DNA from: Thuidium tamariscinum
Lineage: Eukaryota; Streptophyta; Bryopsida; Hypnales; Thuidiaceae
NCBI GenBank assembly: GCA_947034885.2
Contig: OX344749.2
Coordinates: 45,227,682 to 45,291,681 of the forward strand
Direction: 5' to 3'
Length of the DNA: 64,000 bases
In this document: in pieces, positions 13,804 to 27,165 of the stretch
Numbering within the stretch: the stretch's first letter is position 1
Layout of the letters: each line of letters opens with the position of its first letter
Made by a program: the position numbers and the translations under genes
The notes under the pieces: generated by a model
Databases searched by the model: none
What the model was told of the DNA's origin: nothing
The model's input: only the letters and a program-made list of their open reading frames with translations

Positions 13804-14091
13804 ATTAGGAGGGATTTGAGGGCTGCAAAGGGCCGTTTCCGGACTATTCCCGAAATTGGTCTGGGAACGGCAGGCCGCTGGTCAGTATTTAAAAATAAAA
13901 AATAAAAATTTGGGTCCTGAAATATGAAAAAAAGTCCAAAAAAAAACTTTTTTTTTCGAAAAAAAGAAGTCGATGATGTGGCACGGTCTCGACTACATCG
14001 GATTCCAGGAGAACTGCATTCCCGCGGCTGTTTTCGCAATTTCGGGCTGTGGGAACTCACAGGCTCCCAGAGCCCTCAAATCCCTCCTAAT
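13804..14091. mobile_element. MITE with GGAGGGATTTGAGGGCT ends (left copy)
   Basis: About 290 bp bounded by GGAGGGATTTGAGGGCT and its inverted partner, with TTA on the left and TAA on the right. The interior contains a poly-A/T run and GC-rich flanks. The TTA/TAA context suggests PIF/Harbinger, but the borders are palindromic, so the target-site duplication is ambiguous. A related end sits near 62808. The ~100-codon ORF across it is not a gene. Confidence 0.6.
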
Positions 14092-14841
14092 GCAATGAAA
14101 TGATTGTTGTTGACCTGATTGTTAATAGTGGCAAATCTTAACATCTATGGCTACTTGATGACACTGATTTTCTAAAAGTCATTTGTTGGATTAACATTCA
14201 CTTCATGTTTAACCAATAAATTATTAGTACCATTATGCTAATGTTAAGATTATAAATTTCTATCAATATAACTCAACATCAATTTTAATAGCTATTTTCA
14301 ATGTTGATTCACTCCAAAACATTTAATATTGTCTAAGTTTTTATGTTTTACAATGATAGAAACATGACATTTGGATGGCATTAACTTTTAATTTTGTTCA
14401 CATTTGAATGTTTATTCTAAACTACCCAATCAACTATATGTGGTCAATTTGATAGTTTAGACTCTTTTTTGTATGGGTAGTCAAACTTTTTTACTCATTC
14501 TAATAAAAGCTTGAGTAGTTTTGAAGGTTAATTACTAATTACATTCATTTTTCATTGAAAAAATATATATTTGATTGTTGAGAGGTCTTTAAAGGCATAA
14601 ATGTATTGTTAGTGGAGGATAACCTTGTCAATTTTACTTCATTTCTTTGCTTTTCATAAAGCTTGCCGATTTCACTTAATTTGAGATCTAAGAAATTGCA
14701 CTTGTCCATTTGCTTTGAAATTGGTCTAAGTAGAAAGAGTATAGTGTTTTTGTAATTCTTACCATTGAAAATTCAAACATGCAAGTCTTGATTCCAGGCA
14801 ATTTGTGATTTCTACTTGTAGAAAAAAATTACATTTCAACA

Positions 14842-17794
14842 CACTAGTAGAAAGCCCTATTTTTTTAGACAAGGGCGTGAACATGCGTTATGTTGAATGA
14901 AACATCACACACATCTATTGTGCATGTCTAGAGAAATCCGTCAAGTTCGACAAGCTAAAAACATAAGAAATTATGGAAAAACATGCCCTGTTTTTAGAGC
15001 AACATCATAGAAAACATGGACAAAGAAGTTGTCAAAAGTGTGCCATTTGGCAGCCATGTAAGCACCATGCAAGCAAATAGTGCCACATGGGATTTTTGGG
15101 CACCTCACAAAAAATTTTAGAAAATTTTGAGAAGATTTTAATATTGTTTTTAGCAATGTCAACTGAGACGTCTAGAAAAATTTCAGCTTTGTTTTTAGCA
15201 ACATCAACTTAAACACCTAGAAATTTTCTAAAACATCAATTGGTGCATCCCACGGAGCAGGCAAGATTGGTGCAAATTAATTAAATAATAATAATAATTT
15301 TTCATTATCAATTAATTAATTAATTATGATTTAGTTCATTATTAATTAATTAATCATTCAATTCATTCAATTAATTAATAATTATTTAGTTCATAAATAA
15401 ATAAATAATTTTTCATTTCATTATTGATTAATAATTATTTAGTTCATTATTAGTTCATTAAATAATTATTCAATTCATTATTAATTAATTATTAACTAAT
15501 TAGTTTATCATTTATTTGTAAGAATGAAGATGAAAGAGGTCATATTTATATCTATGTTCTACCCTTGTGGAGACAAAAGATATGGGATAACTGGAATGAA
15601 CTCAATGAAGAAACTTAACCATTGTAAATCTTAGATGTTGTTATAGAAATTGTTTCGAATGTTGTTTTAGATGTTGTTGCAAACATATGGATGTTTTTTC
15701 AAACAATCTACTTTGAATACAGTTCTTGTTTAACCCTTTAAAGACCAATTGAAATTGTGTTGTTTTAGCAATATAGTGATTTTAGGTAGCTCACTATAAA
15801 TAATTTTTTTTTTCTTTGAAATTTTTAGGCTATATGAAAACAAGGTTTTTTCTTAATGCCTAGCACTTTTCAAAAACTTTGACTACATGGTTAAAAAATT
15901 CTTATATGATATGTAACTTTTTTTTAATCAAGCAATCTGGACAAATAAACAAAAATCACTTTTTCCATAAACAAAAATTTGGAATTGTTTTTTCAAATTT
16001 TTACACGAGAGGAAATCTTTGAATCATTTTGTTTTGATCAATGAGATGGAAGTTATGAGTTTTAGTTTTGGGTAGTTATAGATTTTCAACTTTAAAATAA
16101 ACTTTGAAGTTCTTTATTTAACTCAAGTTTTCAATTTATCTTGAAAAAAAATTATTTCTTAGAGTTAGATTGTTTATTAAAACAATAAAACCATTGGAAC
16201 TGATTTTTTTAAATTTCATAACTAAATTCTTAACAATGTATTATTTTGAATTGTTCTCTACTTCTTTTTATTTACTATTTTTTTCCTATATGTTGTACAA
16301 TTCCAAATGATCTTAAAATTTTCAAGCATGTAGATAGCTTGCCTATAAAAATGAATCCAAAAAAGCACCAACAATATGGAGAATTTTTCTTACAAATGTG
16401 ATCTTGGAAAGCATAGCTTCCTTGTTTTTTGGAGGGTCAAAAAAGAATTTTTATCAATTCAAATGCTAATATCTTGCAATCTAAATAGTGAAATATTTTG
16501 AATTCTTTTCCCCACATCTTCTCAAATCAACACACAACAAGATTGTATGGTTATATATTTCTAAAAATATTTTTTTCCTAAAATTTGGTATTTGTACTAA
16601 GAATGACTAATTTTAGAGAGGTTTTGGCAAAAACATAGTCAAGAAATTTCAGGGGTTAATATATCCCATATGAGTTATTGCACAATGGGGTCCCAATGAA
16701 AATGGCGTTTTGGGATCCGCAGTGAAAATAATTTTAGCTCTGTCAACTTTGATAACCTTCCAAAGATCCGAGACCTCAAAAATTGATATTCTCCTATGAA
16801 TTTTTTTACAACATTATTTGTAAGTGAATAATGTGTAACGGTGAAAAACATTTTACTACTTCCAACTTTGATACCCTCCCAAGGATTGAGTTCTTTTTTT
16901 AGCCATGAAATTTTTGGCATGAAATAAAATCTATGTTTTTAATATGTGTGAAAAATTTCAAGGTCAAAAGATTAATTTAAAAAAAGATCTTTGAAATCTC
17001 CCAACAAGCATAGTTTTGAGAAAATTTTAACAATTGCCAACTTTGACACCCTCCCAAGGGCTAAAAAATTGGTTTCTTACCATGAATTTTTATTTTGTGA
17101 AGTTAGCTCTATGTTGATAATAAGTATTCTAAATTTCAAGTTCAAACGATTAATTTACATCTACAATCTTAAGAACCTCATGATGAAACATTAAAATCTT
17201 TCAATCCATAGGTGGTACTGCTGTGTTTTCTTCTCCTAAGTAATATCTAACATCTCATTGCTTAGTTTGTATGGATACATAAATAAAAAATTTAATGTAG
17301 CCTATTATAAAGTGAAGTTGTTGTACACTTAAGAAGCAATACCTAGAAGCTTAAGAAGGCTTCAGCCAAAAAACTATTCAAGTGGGTCAGAAATAGGGAA
17401 TAATTTTGAAATTTTACCTTCTGTACCCATCCATATTATTTCAAAAAAAGAAGATGTGTAAGAACTACCCCTCCACAGTGTTTGGAAGCTTGGTCAGCGT
17501 TTTACCCCCCTTCCCTAGGTGCTTTTCTGAACTTACTTGTAGTAGAGGCAGCCGATGTGGCAGTAACCTGTTTTGAAGTGCATTAAAGAAAATGCAACTA
17601 TGTTGTAGCACTTGTTGTCTGCAACAAGGATGTTGCATAGAACAGAAACCTGTTTTTCTAATGACATGTAGTCATTCAAGAAAACATCGAACTGAATTAT
17701 TTTTCTGAGCCCAATATGCCATCTTCCACATTATGTCTTCAGAAACTACCTTGTTTTCTTCAAACATCCAAAAAAACAAGGCTTTCTACTAGTG
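14842..17794. mobile_element. CACTA (En/Spm) transposon, non-autonomous, intact ends
   Basis: Starts CACTAGTAGAAAGCC at 14842 and ends with the inverted partner at 17794. A 3 bp target-site duplication ACA lies on both sides (14839-14841 and 17795-17797). Subterminal repeats of the GCAACATC/GATGTTGC kind are visible. No transposase ORF was found. The left palindrome arm ends inside it at 17604, so only this copy keeps both ends. A TTAA-flanked element is nested within. Confidence 0.85.
15730..16659. mobile_element. TTAA-flanked element nested in the CACTA element (left copy)
   Basis: TTAA at 15730 and 16656 brackets a ~930 bp AT-rich element. Its interior is homologous, in the same orientation, to the element at 47434-48395: compare 15905-16150 with about 47600-47850, and 16240-16400 with about 47975-48110. 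That independent copy supports the borders. The terminal repeat is imperfect here. Confidence 0.65.
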
Positions 17795-18193
17795 ACAATT
17801 GCAAGGTAAATTATGTAATGAGTTTGTTATGATAGCTTCTTATGTGAAATTGGGTGTGAAATTAAGTTTTTTGGATGTACATTTTTGTATACTAACACTC
17901 TTTGTAGTTGTTCATATCACCTCCAATCCCATAAAACTTTTATATGCTAATTTTTGAAACATTGTGGCAAAAATAAACATACTAAAAATTAAAAAATGAA
18001 TGTATTTTTGTTATGATCTCACAACTCCTATGCAATTTCACACTCAAAATTGATACATACACTCTAATAAAAAAGCTCCTTAAGCATCTACATGGTTGGA
18101 TTTTTGGAGAAAAAACAATCTACTTCAATGGAGATAACTACAAGCCAAAGTTCTTTTTTCATATTCAAAACAAGCTTAGAAAGGTTTTGGCAT
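17795..18193. other. Spacer DNA next to the CACTA element
   Basis: AT-rich; nothing recognised. It is part of the unpaired spacer between the palindrome arms. Confidence 0.5.
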
Positions 18194-19149
18194 TTAACCC
18201 CTAAATGTTGAAGCCCTTTTTTTTAGCTTCTTGGAATTTCATCTAAATTGAACAAAAAACCAAAATTTTGATATGCTTTTTGATATGCTTTTTGATATGC
18301 TTTATCAATTTTCTTAAAATTGTAATTGTACAAATTCAAACTAGACATGCAAGAGATCACTTAGTTAAAGAAAATACAACATTATCACTTATGAATTGAA
18401 AGATTATATTGTTTGATCATGAGGGTGTTAAAATTGCAAAAGTGACTTGCAATCTTTCAATTCTATTTTCACATGTCAAATCTAAAAAGTTGGTTACCAA
18501 AAAAATATGAGGTTGAAGGGCCTAAAATGCATAACCCCAATCAATTTACAACTTTTCAAAATCTACTTTACAATTTTCTTAAATGAATTTCTAATGTGAT
18601 TTTGTATCCAAAATCTAGTGTATTTGAGGCTCATTTATAGAGCCCTTAAGACTACATTAGGAAAAATTTGGTCCCTGAAAGAGCCCATGAATATACTACC
18701 ACAATCATGGTGTAATTAGGGAAAAAAAATATTTTTCAGAAAAAGAATTTATTAATTAAAAAAATGAAAATTCCAAAATGACAGGGCACAAGTGTGACCA
18801 CATCACATGTGACAAGTTTCCCTTTTTATTTATTTATTTTTGCTAATTTCTTTTTCTAAAAGTTTGAATTTCTTTTATATTCGCATTGCATTGCAAAACA
18901 ACTTGTTTCAAGGTTCAAATTTTTCCTAATGTAGAAAGTCAAGATTGCAATGGGTACCATTGCACAAAATCTTAAATAGAAAAACCATAATAAATTATTT
19001 TCACAATTGGATATTAGATGCTTAAACTAGACTTTGAAAAGAATACTTCTAATATATAAACTACAAAAATAGTGCCTTGGTTAGGTTTTATTTAGCTTGA
19101 AAAGTTTTTGAAACTCCACATTCTAATGCCTTGGGCATTTAGGGGTTAA
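18194..19149. mobile_element. TTAA-flanked inverted-repeat element in the spacer
   Basis: TTAA at 18194 and 19146 with ends CCCCTAAATG and its inverted partner CATTTAGGGG. About 950 bp, non-coding. Contains three tandem copies of a TTTTTGATATGC-type motif near 18270-18302. Confidence 0.65.
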
Positions 19150-19935
19150 GTTGGTAAAACCTGAGTAGGGCAAGGTACTGGAGATAACGAGAAGAGCAAT
19201 TAGGAAGCCAAACCAAAGATCATTCGTGGGTCTCACCGTGAGGTCGAAGTCTCAAGCTATGTACTAGTAATCCCGGAACTAGTTTATAGAATTTAGTGTA
19301 ATATGCTACATAGTTTAGGGGATTTAGTGCAATTTGCTACCTTCAAGATAAAAAAGCATCAACTTTGGCTATCTTGAGAAAAAGTGGCATTAAAAAAATT
19401 AAAAAAGAAAGGATTTTGCAAGTTGTAAAGAATAATGGGGAGTATTAATACCCATAATTCACTACAGAGATGCTAATTCCAATGTAGAGTAAGTAACAAA
19501 TTGGCTATCAAATTCTATTGGTTGTTGAAATCTTAACTAAAATTTAATTTTTTCAAGGATTTCTTCCTATAGAGATTTAGCTACTGAAAATTTTTAGTAG
19601 CAATGGAGCGAAATTTAGCCAGTTTTGTGAATGTTGCTATGCACCCATCCCACTGGAGATCATCAATGTCTTCATGCTCGGAAAAGTACAAGGTCAAAGT
19701 GCAAGATGCAAGAAAAACTAAGAAATCAACAACCCTCTGCCACTTATCAAGAAACTCATAGGCTATATCAAGTGATGGCACTTCTCGTCACAAAGAAAAG
19801 TTGTTGCATCTGAAGCATTTGCTACGCTTCATAAAAAAAAACGCTTCGTGAAATTGAAACAGTGTACACAGCTATGAGTATTGGTAACCACTCTGTTATA
19901 GAAGATACTAGGGTGGCCCGTGCTGTTGCCATGGT
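19150..19935. other. Spacer DNA without recognised features
   Basis: No ORF of interest and no recognised repeat. Confidence 0.5.
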
Positions 19936-20296
19936 CTAATTTTTTTCAAGTATAGAAACTTCAAAATTCAATAATTTTCATGCCGTAGGTTGGAACACCA
20001 TGAATCAAAGCCCGTGCACCCCTCCTCGCCGAGGGCTTTCCGATGGTACCAAACACGCACCCGGGGGACTCACGGTCCAGGAGATCTCAACGTAACAAAC
20101 AAACAAACAGAATAAATAATTTTCTAATTTTTTTAATATGTAGAAACTTCAAAATTCAATAACTTTCATGCCGTAGGTTGGGACACCATGAATCAAAGCC
20201 CGTGCACCCCTCTTCACCGAGGGCTTTCCGACAGTACCAAACACGCACCCGAGGGACTCACGGTGCGGGAGATCTCAACGTAACAAACAAACAAAA
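19936..20296. repeat. Two tandem ~175 bp repeat units with ACAA-rich tails
   Basis: Units 19936-20110 and 20124-20296 are about 90% alike by eye. Each runs from a CTAATTTTTT start through GCCGTAGGTTGG and CGAGGGCTTTCCGA to a CAACGTAACAAACAAACAAA tail. A moderately GC-rich body with a short simple-repeat tail resembles a SINE. No tRNA-derived A/B boxes were confirmed, so the class is open. Confidence 0.55.
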
Positions 20297-21719
20297 CTTT
20301 TCTGGTACATCCCTAGATCGGGCACTGATCTGATCACCTCTGTACTTGTTGAGCATGCCACTTTAACTATTTTGAATCAGCACCTATATTGTCTATCATT
20401 TTGTCATGACAGCCAAATATCATTATGAGCAAGCCTATATTCCACAATTTTCACTTTTCTATTGCAAAACAAACCCATGTGGTCATGAACTCAGTATCTA
20501 ACCATTTGTCATATAGACTATCAAATCAATTTCGAAAATAAGATCCCAAAGCACTTATGAAGTTCCACAGCTAATCTAATACAATGTGGAAGGTCCAGGT
20601 AGAGCAAGAAGTATAGCTGCAACATGAGAGTTTAGGTTACAGAGTGAATTGAAGCTTGCTTGCATAGCTCCTAGAGGATGTGAACTTCACCTGTACCCAT
20701 CCCACCACATGACAACGAATTGGAATGTTAATGAGGTACAGCAGGTGTCTACAGTTCACATCGCGTGTTATTGCCTTCACTAGGAGCAAACATACCCACA
20801 AACTTTAATCAAACATTTTCAAGAATACACAGCTCCTCTGTCAACCTGGTTGCAAGTAGGACGTTGTGAAGAAGTTGCCATCGTGAAGCTCTGTAAATCC
20901 CAGTGTGTCACAACAATAGCTCTGTAGCAATTAAGCAAGGTGCTACTGATTTCCCAACTAGCCTTGTGAGATACCAAACTACTGTTTGTGAAGCACTTCT
21001 GTAGTCACCTCAGACTGTAATGCTGTTCCTGATAAGCTTGGGTCATGGCCGATACAACTTACTGCTTGCTTTCAACCATACCCTTGGCTGGGTATCAATG
21101 TACCTCAGAAAAACTGTCGTCAATATATTGATTGAATCATTGATTCAATTTAAATTGACGTTGCTTAATTGTCTCTGGTTGAACTTTGTCTGATTCCAGT
21201 GACAGTTGTACTCATAATACTGCATATTACTATTCATTGCTTCATGTATTAGTACTAGTCAGGAAGCTAAACTGTCCTGTATTGAACGTTTGGAATTCAA
21301 GCAGCTTAAGAATAATCCTACATCTTAAGCAAAATGGTGGCTTCCTGAGCTTAAGAGCTGACAGGAAACTTAATGGGTGTAGCTATCTATCAGTCCTAGG
21401 TACCTCCATAATATTCATGGGTGGGAGGGTGGGATCTGATAATCTTTCTCTCTGGGATAAAATTTAATTTAATAGCAACTTCTTGTTTTGAATCTAAGTC
21501 TAGTAAAATATTTTTAGTAACCTTTACTTCCATCTTTAATAGGACTGGAAGCAGGAACTTTCATCAAGCGAAAAAACAGGGTTTAAGCTTGAAGCAATGT
21601 GCTGGACGGACGGACAAACAAACAAACAAACAAACAAACAGCGTATATCTTCATAGGGGGATCGGAACCACGAAATCTCCCATTCCACTTCAGCTAACTT
21701 ACCGTATGGCCATTTTTGA
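20297..21719. other. Spacer DNA with an (ACAA)n microsatellite
   Basis: No gene recognised. A clean (ACAA)n run lies at about 21613-21640. Confidence 0.5.
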
Positions 21720-21945
21720 AAGTACCAAGTATTCTGAGGGTCACTGCAGGTTCCACTCAAAATGTTCAGAAAATATTGAATGAGCGGACTCTTGTTTGCC
21801 TTACGCCCGACTGAAAACCCCCACCAGAAATTCGCCCTTTCCAAAGAAATTCGAAATACGTGGTGGCCAAGTTGGAGCTGGGTGACTTCCCAAACTCAGT
21901 TCACCACAAGAAACAGAGAGTAACATAAAAGCTCACCAAGGGAGT
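21720..21945 (+). repeat. Diverged third copy of the E1 upstream segment
   Basis: Matches 27166-27400 in the same orientation. Shared blocks include TTCAGAAAATATTG, GAGCGGACTCTTGTTTGCC and GGTTCACCACAAGAAACAG-like sequence. It has many substitutions and lacks ~35 bp. It ends about 40 bp before the inner breakpoint of the right arm. An RNA- or DNA-mediated dispersed repeat seems likely. Confidence 0.65.
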
Positions 21946-21986
21946 AAACAGAGAGTAACATAAACAAAGAGTAACATAAAAGCTAA

Positions 21987-24749
21987 AACATAGTTGCATT
22001 TTCTTTAATGCACTTCAAAACAGGTTACTGCCACATCGGCTGCCTCTACTACAAGTAAGTTCAGAAAAGCACCTAGGGAAGGGGGGTAAAACGCTGACCA
22101 AGCTTCCAAACACTGTGGAGGGGTAGTTCTTACACATCTTCTTTTTTTGAAATAATATGGATGGGTACAGAAGGTAAAATTTCAAAATTATTCCCTATTT
22201 CTGACCCACTTGAATAGTTTTTTGGCTGAAGCCTTCTTAAGCTTCTAGGTATTGCTTCTTAAGTGTACAACAACTTCACTTTATAATAGGCTACATTAAA
22301 TTTTTTATTTATGTATCCATACAAACTAAGCAATGAGATGTTAGATATTACTTAGGAGAAGAAAACACAGCAGTACCACCTATGGATTGAAAGATTTTAA
22401 TGTTTCATCATGAGGTTCTTAAGATTGTAGATGTAAATTAATCGTTTGAACTTGAAATTTAGAATACTTATTATCAACATAGAGCTAACTTCACAAAATA
22501 AAAATTCATGGTAAGAAACCAATTTTTTAGCCCTTGGGAGGGTGTCAAAGTTGGCAATTGTTAAAATTTTCTCAAAACTATGCTTGTTGGGAGATTTCAA
22601 AGATCTTTTTTTAAATTAATCTTTTGACCTTGAAATTTTTCACACATATTAAAAACATAGATTTTATTTCATGCCAAAAATTTCATGGCTAAAAAAAGAA
22701 CTCAATCCTTGGGAGGGTATCAAAGTTGGAAGTAGTAAAATGTTTTTCACCGTTACACATTATTCACTTACAAATAATGTTGTAAAAAAATTCATAGGAG
22801 AATATCAATTTTTGAGGTCTCGGATCTTTGGAAGGTTATCAAAGTTGACAGAGCTAAAATTATTTTCACTGCGGATCCCAAAACGCCATTTTCATTGGGA
22901 CCCCATTGTGCAATAACTCATATGGGATATATTAACCCCTGAAATTTCTTGACTATGTTTTTGCCAAAACCTCTCTAAAATTAGTCATTCTTAGTACAAA
23001 TACCAAATTTTAGGAAAAAAATATTTTTAGAAATATATAACCATACAATCTTGTTGTGTGTTGATTTGAGAAGATGTGGGGAAAAGAATTCAAAATATTT
23101 CACTATTTAGATTGCAAGATATTAGCATTTGAATTGATAAAAATTCTTTTTTGACCCTCCAAAAAACAAGGAAGCTATGCTTTCCAAGATCACATTTGTA
23201 AGAAAAATTCTCCATATTGTTGGTGCTTTTTTGGATTCATTTTTATAGGCAAGCTATCTACATGCTTGAAAATTTTAAGATCATTTGGAATTGTACAACA
23301 TATAGGAAAAAAATAGTAAATAAAAAGAAGTAGAGAACAATTCAAAATAATACATTGTTAAGAATTTAGTTATGAAATTTAAAAAAATCAGTTCCAATGG
23401 TTTTATTGTTTTAATAAACAATCTAACTCTAAGAAATAATTTTTTTTCAAGATAAATTGAAAACTTGAGTTAAATAAAGAACTTCAAAGTTTATTTTAAA
23501 GTTGAAAATCTATAACTACCCAAAACTAAAACTCATAACTTCCATCTCATTGATCAAAACAAAATGATTCAAAGATTTCCTCTCGTGTAAAAATTTGAAA
23601 AAACAATTCCAAATTTTTGTTTATGGAAAAAGTGATTTTTGTTTATTTGTCCAGATTGCTTGATTAAAAAAAAGTTACATATCATATAAGAATTTTTTAA
23701 CCATGTAGTCAAAGTTTTTGAAAAGTGCTAGGCATTAAGAAAAAACCTTGTTTTCATATAGCCTAAAAATTTCAAAGAAAAAAAAAATTATTTATAGTGA
23801 GCTACCTAAAATCACTATATTGCTAAAACAACACAATTTCAATTGGTCTTTAAAGGGTTAAACAAGAACTGTATTCAAAGTAGATTGTTTGAAAAAACAT
23901 CCATATGTTTGCAACAACATCTAAAACAACATTCGAAACAATTTCTATAACAACATCTAAGATTTACAATGGTTAAGTTTCTTCATTGAGTTCATTCCAG
24001 TTATCCCATATCTTTTGTCTCCACAAGGGTAGAACATAGATATAAATATGACCTCTTTCATCTTCATTCTTACAAATAAATGATAAACTAATTAGTTAAT
24101 AATTAATTAATAATGAATTGAATAATTATTTAATGAACTAATAATGAACTAAATAATTATTAATCAATAATGAAATGAAAAATTATTTATTTATTTATGA
24201 ACTAAATAATTATTAATTAATTGAATGAATTGAATGATTAATTAATTAATAATGAACTAAATCATAATTAATTAATTAATTGATAATGAAAAATTATTAT
24301 TATTATTTAATTAATTTGCACCAATCTTGCCTGCTCCGTGGGATGCACCAATTGATGTTTTAGAAAATTTCTAGGTGTTTAAGTTGATGTTGCTAAAAAC
24401 AAAGCTGAAATTTTTCTAGACGTCTCAGTTGACATTGCTAAAAACAATATTAAAATCTTCTCAAAATTTTCTAAAATTTTTTGTGAGGTGCCCAAAAATC
24501 CCATGTGGCACTATTTGCTTGCATGGTGCTTACATGGCTGCCAAATGGCACACTTTTGACAACTTCTTTGTCCATGTTTTCTATGATGTTGCTCTAAAAA
24601 CAGGGCATGTTTTTCCATAATTTCTTATGTTTTTAGCTTGTCGAACTTGACGGATTTCTCTAGACATGCACAATAGATGTGTGTGATGTTTCATTCAACA
24701 TAACGCATGTTCACGCCCTTGTCTAAAAAAATAGGGCTTTCTACTAGTG
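21987..24749. mobile_element. CACTA transposon, truncated mirror copy
   Basis: The CACTA end corresponding to 14842 is present at 24749. The other end, 190 bp beyond the breakpoint in the left copy, is missing, and unrelated spacer sequence follows. It is therefore a duplicated fragment and not an independent insertion. Confidence 0.85.
22932..23861. mobile_element. TTAA-flanked element, mirror copy
   Basis: Reverse complement of 15730-16659, duplicated with the arm. Confidence 0.65.
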
Positions 24750-25499
24750 TGTTGAAATGTAATTTTTTTCTACAAGTAGAAATCACAAATTGCCTGGAAT
24801 CAAGACTTGCATGTTTGAATTTTCAATGGTAAGAATTACAAAAACACTATACTCTTTCTACTTAGACCAATTTCAAAGCAAATGGACAAGTGCAATTTCT
24901 TAGATCTCAAATTAAGTGAAATCGGCAAGCTTTATGAAAAGCAAAGAAATGAAGTAAAATTGACAAGGTTATCCTCCACTAACAATACATTTATGCCTTT
25001 AAAGACCTCTCAACAATCAAATATATATTTTTTCAATGAAAAATGAATGTAATTAGTAATTAACCTTCAAAACTACTCAAGCTTTTATTAGAATGAGTAA
25101 AAAAGTTTGACTACCCATACAAAAAAGAGTCTAAACTATCAAATTGACCACATATAGTTGATTGGGTAGTTTAGAATAAACATTCAAATGTGAACAAAAT
25201 TAAAAGTTAATGCCATCCAAATGTCATGTTTCTATCATTGTAAAACATAAAAACTTAGACAATATTAAATGTTTTGGAGTGAATCAACATTGAAAATAGC
25301 TATTAAAATTGATGTTGAGTTATATTGATAGAAATTTATAATCTTAACATTAGCATAATGGTACTAATAATTTATTGGTTAAACATGAAGTGAATGTTAA
25401 TCCAACAAATGACTTTTAGAAAATCAGTGTCATCAAGTAGCCATAGATGTTAAGATTTGCCACTATTAACAATCAGGTCAACAACAATCATTTCATTGC

Positions 25500-25787
25500 A
25501 TTAGGAGGGATTTGAGGGCTCTGGGAGCCTGTGAGTTCCCACAGCCCGAAATTGCGAAAACAGCCGCGGGAATGCAGTTCTCCTGGAATCCGATGTAGTC
25601 GAGACCGTGCCACATCATCGACTTCTTTTTTTCGAAAAAAAAAGTTTTTTTTTGGACTTTTTTTCATATTTCAGGACCCAAATTTTTATTTTTTATTTTT
25701 AAATACTGACCAGCGGCCTGCCGTTCCCAGACCAATTTCGGGAATAGTCCGGAAACGGCCCTTTGCAGCCCTCAAATCCCTCCTAAT
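25500..25787. mobile_element. MITE with GGAGGGATTTGAGGGCT ends, mirror copy
   Basis: Reverse complement of 13804-14091, duplicated with the arm. Confidence 0.6.
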
Positions 25788-27100
25788 GGTCTTTATAATT
25801 TTAGAAGAAATCAATCATGCCCTAAATGATTTGCCATAATGATTACATGTCGTCCACAATTGTAAATGACTCATTTTGGATAATTTTAGTTGTTGTGGAC
25901 AAGCCATTTAGTTCTAGTGTAATGAATTTGCAAACCTAGAGCTTGTTTCATTAGTTAACTAGAGCTTTAATTTTGGGATAGTCACCATGTTTTCATTGCT
26001 TGGAGGTATGCTCTAAAGCCTCTAGCCACCCTTCTAGCCTCTACCCTATGTTTCGAGGAAAAAAACAAATCTAGACAGGTTTGTAGGTCCCCTATAAGCT
26101 ATTATTCTAAACAACAAAACAAAATGCAAAAGCTACAGACAAGCCATACTTTCATGAATTACACACAGCTTTATTGATTACCAAATCACAAGTTACAATC
26201 TACCTTGTCCCGTTAGTTCCCACCACACTTTTTGTGGGAATAATATTGTTCTTCAAAATTTTGCCTTTGTAGAGATAGAATCTAGCTAAAGGGAGTCTAA
26301 TTTTGGGCAAAAGGTGGCCTTCTAGAAAGTTCTTGTCAAAGCATCAAGTCTGATAGATGGACCTTTTTGCCTCCCTTCAATTGTTGGAAGTTTAGAGAGG
26401 CAATCTTTATATAGCTTTTAGCTTGACTAATCAACCTATATTTGTAATTATCTAGTAATTAGGTTGGATTTGAGGACATGTTTAGTGTAGTGGGTCAATC
26501 GAGAACAAACCATTGTTGGATATGAGAGCATATTTTGTCTAAAAGGCAAACAAATAAACAAATGTTTTCATAACTTGACCAATAGTCCACTACAAGTTTA
26601 CTATGTAGTATTAAATTTTATTGAAAAGTAGTTTTAGTAAATTAAAATATTATTATTTTCTTTAAATTATAATCAAATATATAAATATGAGATTTACAAC
26701 AAGTTAATTAATTATTATTACTGTTTTTATCCTCTCCCACAAAAATTAGCTAAGGAGAAATTTCAATATTAAAGTGGTCATTAGATGTTTTTCTTGCCGA
26801 TTAGAATATGTTAGTTCGTGATTGTGGGAACACTGTGGGAACTTTGACACATATGCAATTTGATGTGGCATAAAGATTGCCACAATAGATAATAACATTT
26901 AAAAATAATTTTTTTCTTAAAAAATTATTTTATAAATCATTTTTTATTCTGAATGTTCTTAGCATTGGGAAATGTGCCATTACGTCTCTAAGACTTTGAA
27001 TGAATGAATTAAAAGTTGAATATAGAAGGTTTGACCCACAAAAGAATCCCCATATTTCTCATCTTTCTACATAGGAACAATTTGCATACACTCATATTCC
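25788..27100. other. AT-rich non-coding DNA in the right arm
   Basis: Mirror of 12491-13803; no gene recognised. Confidence 0.5.
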
Positions 27101-27165
27101 TCATGATCTATTCCAGAATTGCCTGATAGAGTATAGGAGATTCTGCCTTATTTCATCTGTACGAG

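Larger units (their letters stand above)
7664..17604 (+). repeat. Left arm of the ~10 kb inverted repeat (giant palindrome)
   Basis: This arm is the reverse complement of 21987-31926. Coordinates of all mirrored ORFs sum to exactly 39591 from 7960/31631 to 17194/22397, so there is no net indel over more than 9 kb, and all compared translations are identical. At the outer end identity breaks at 7708/31883, with a one-base indel and a few changes, and homology is lost near 7664. At the inner end the match stops abruptly at 17604/21987. The arm carries the E1 gene, a MITE and most of a CACTA element. Confidence 0.95.

Noticed and set aside
13752-14060. 102-codon ORF and its mirror at 25531-25839
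   Set aside because: Lies across a MITE with poly-Lys/Phe runs from A/T tracts.
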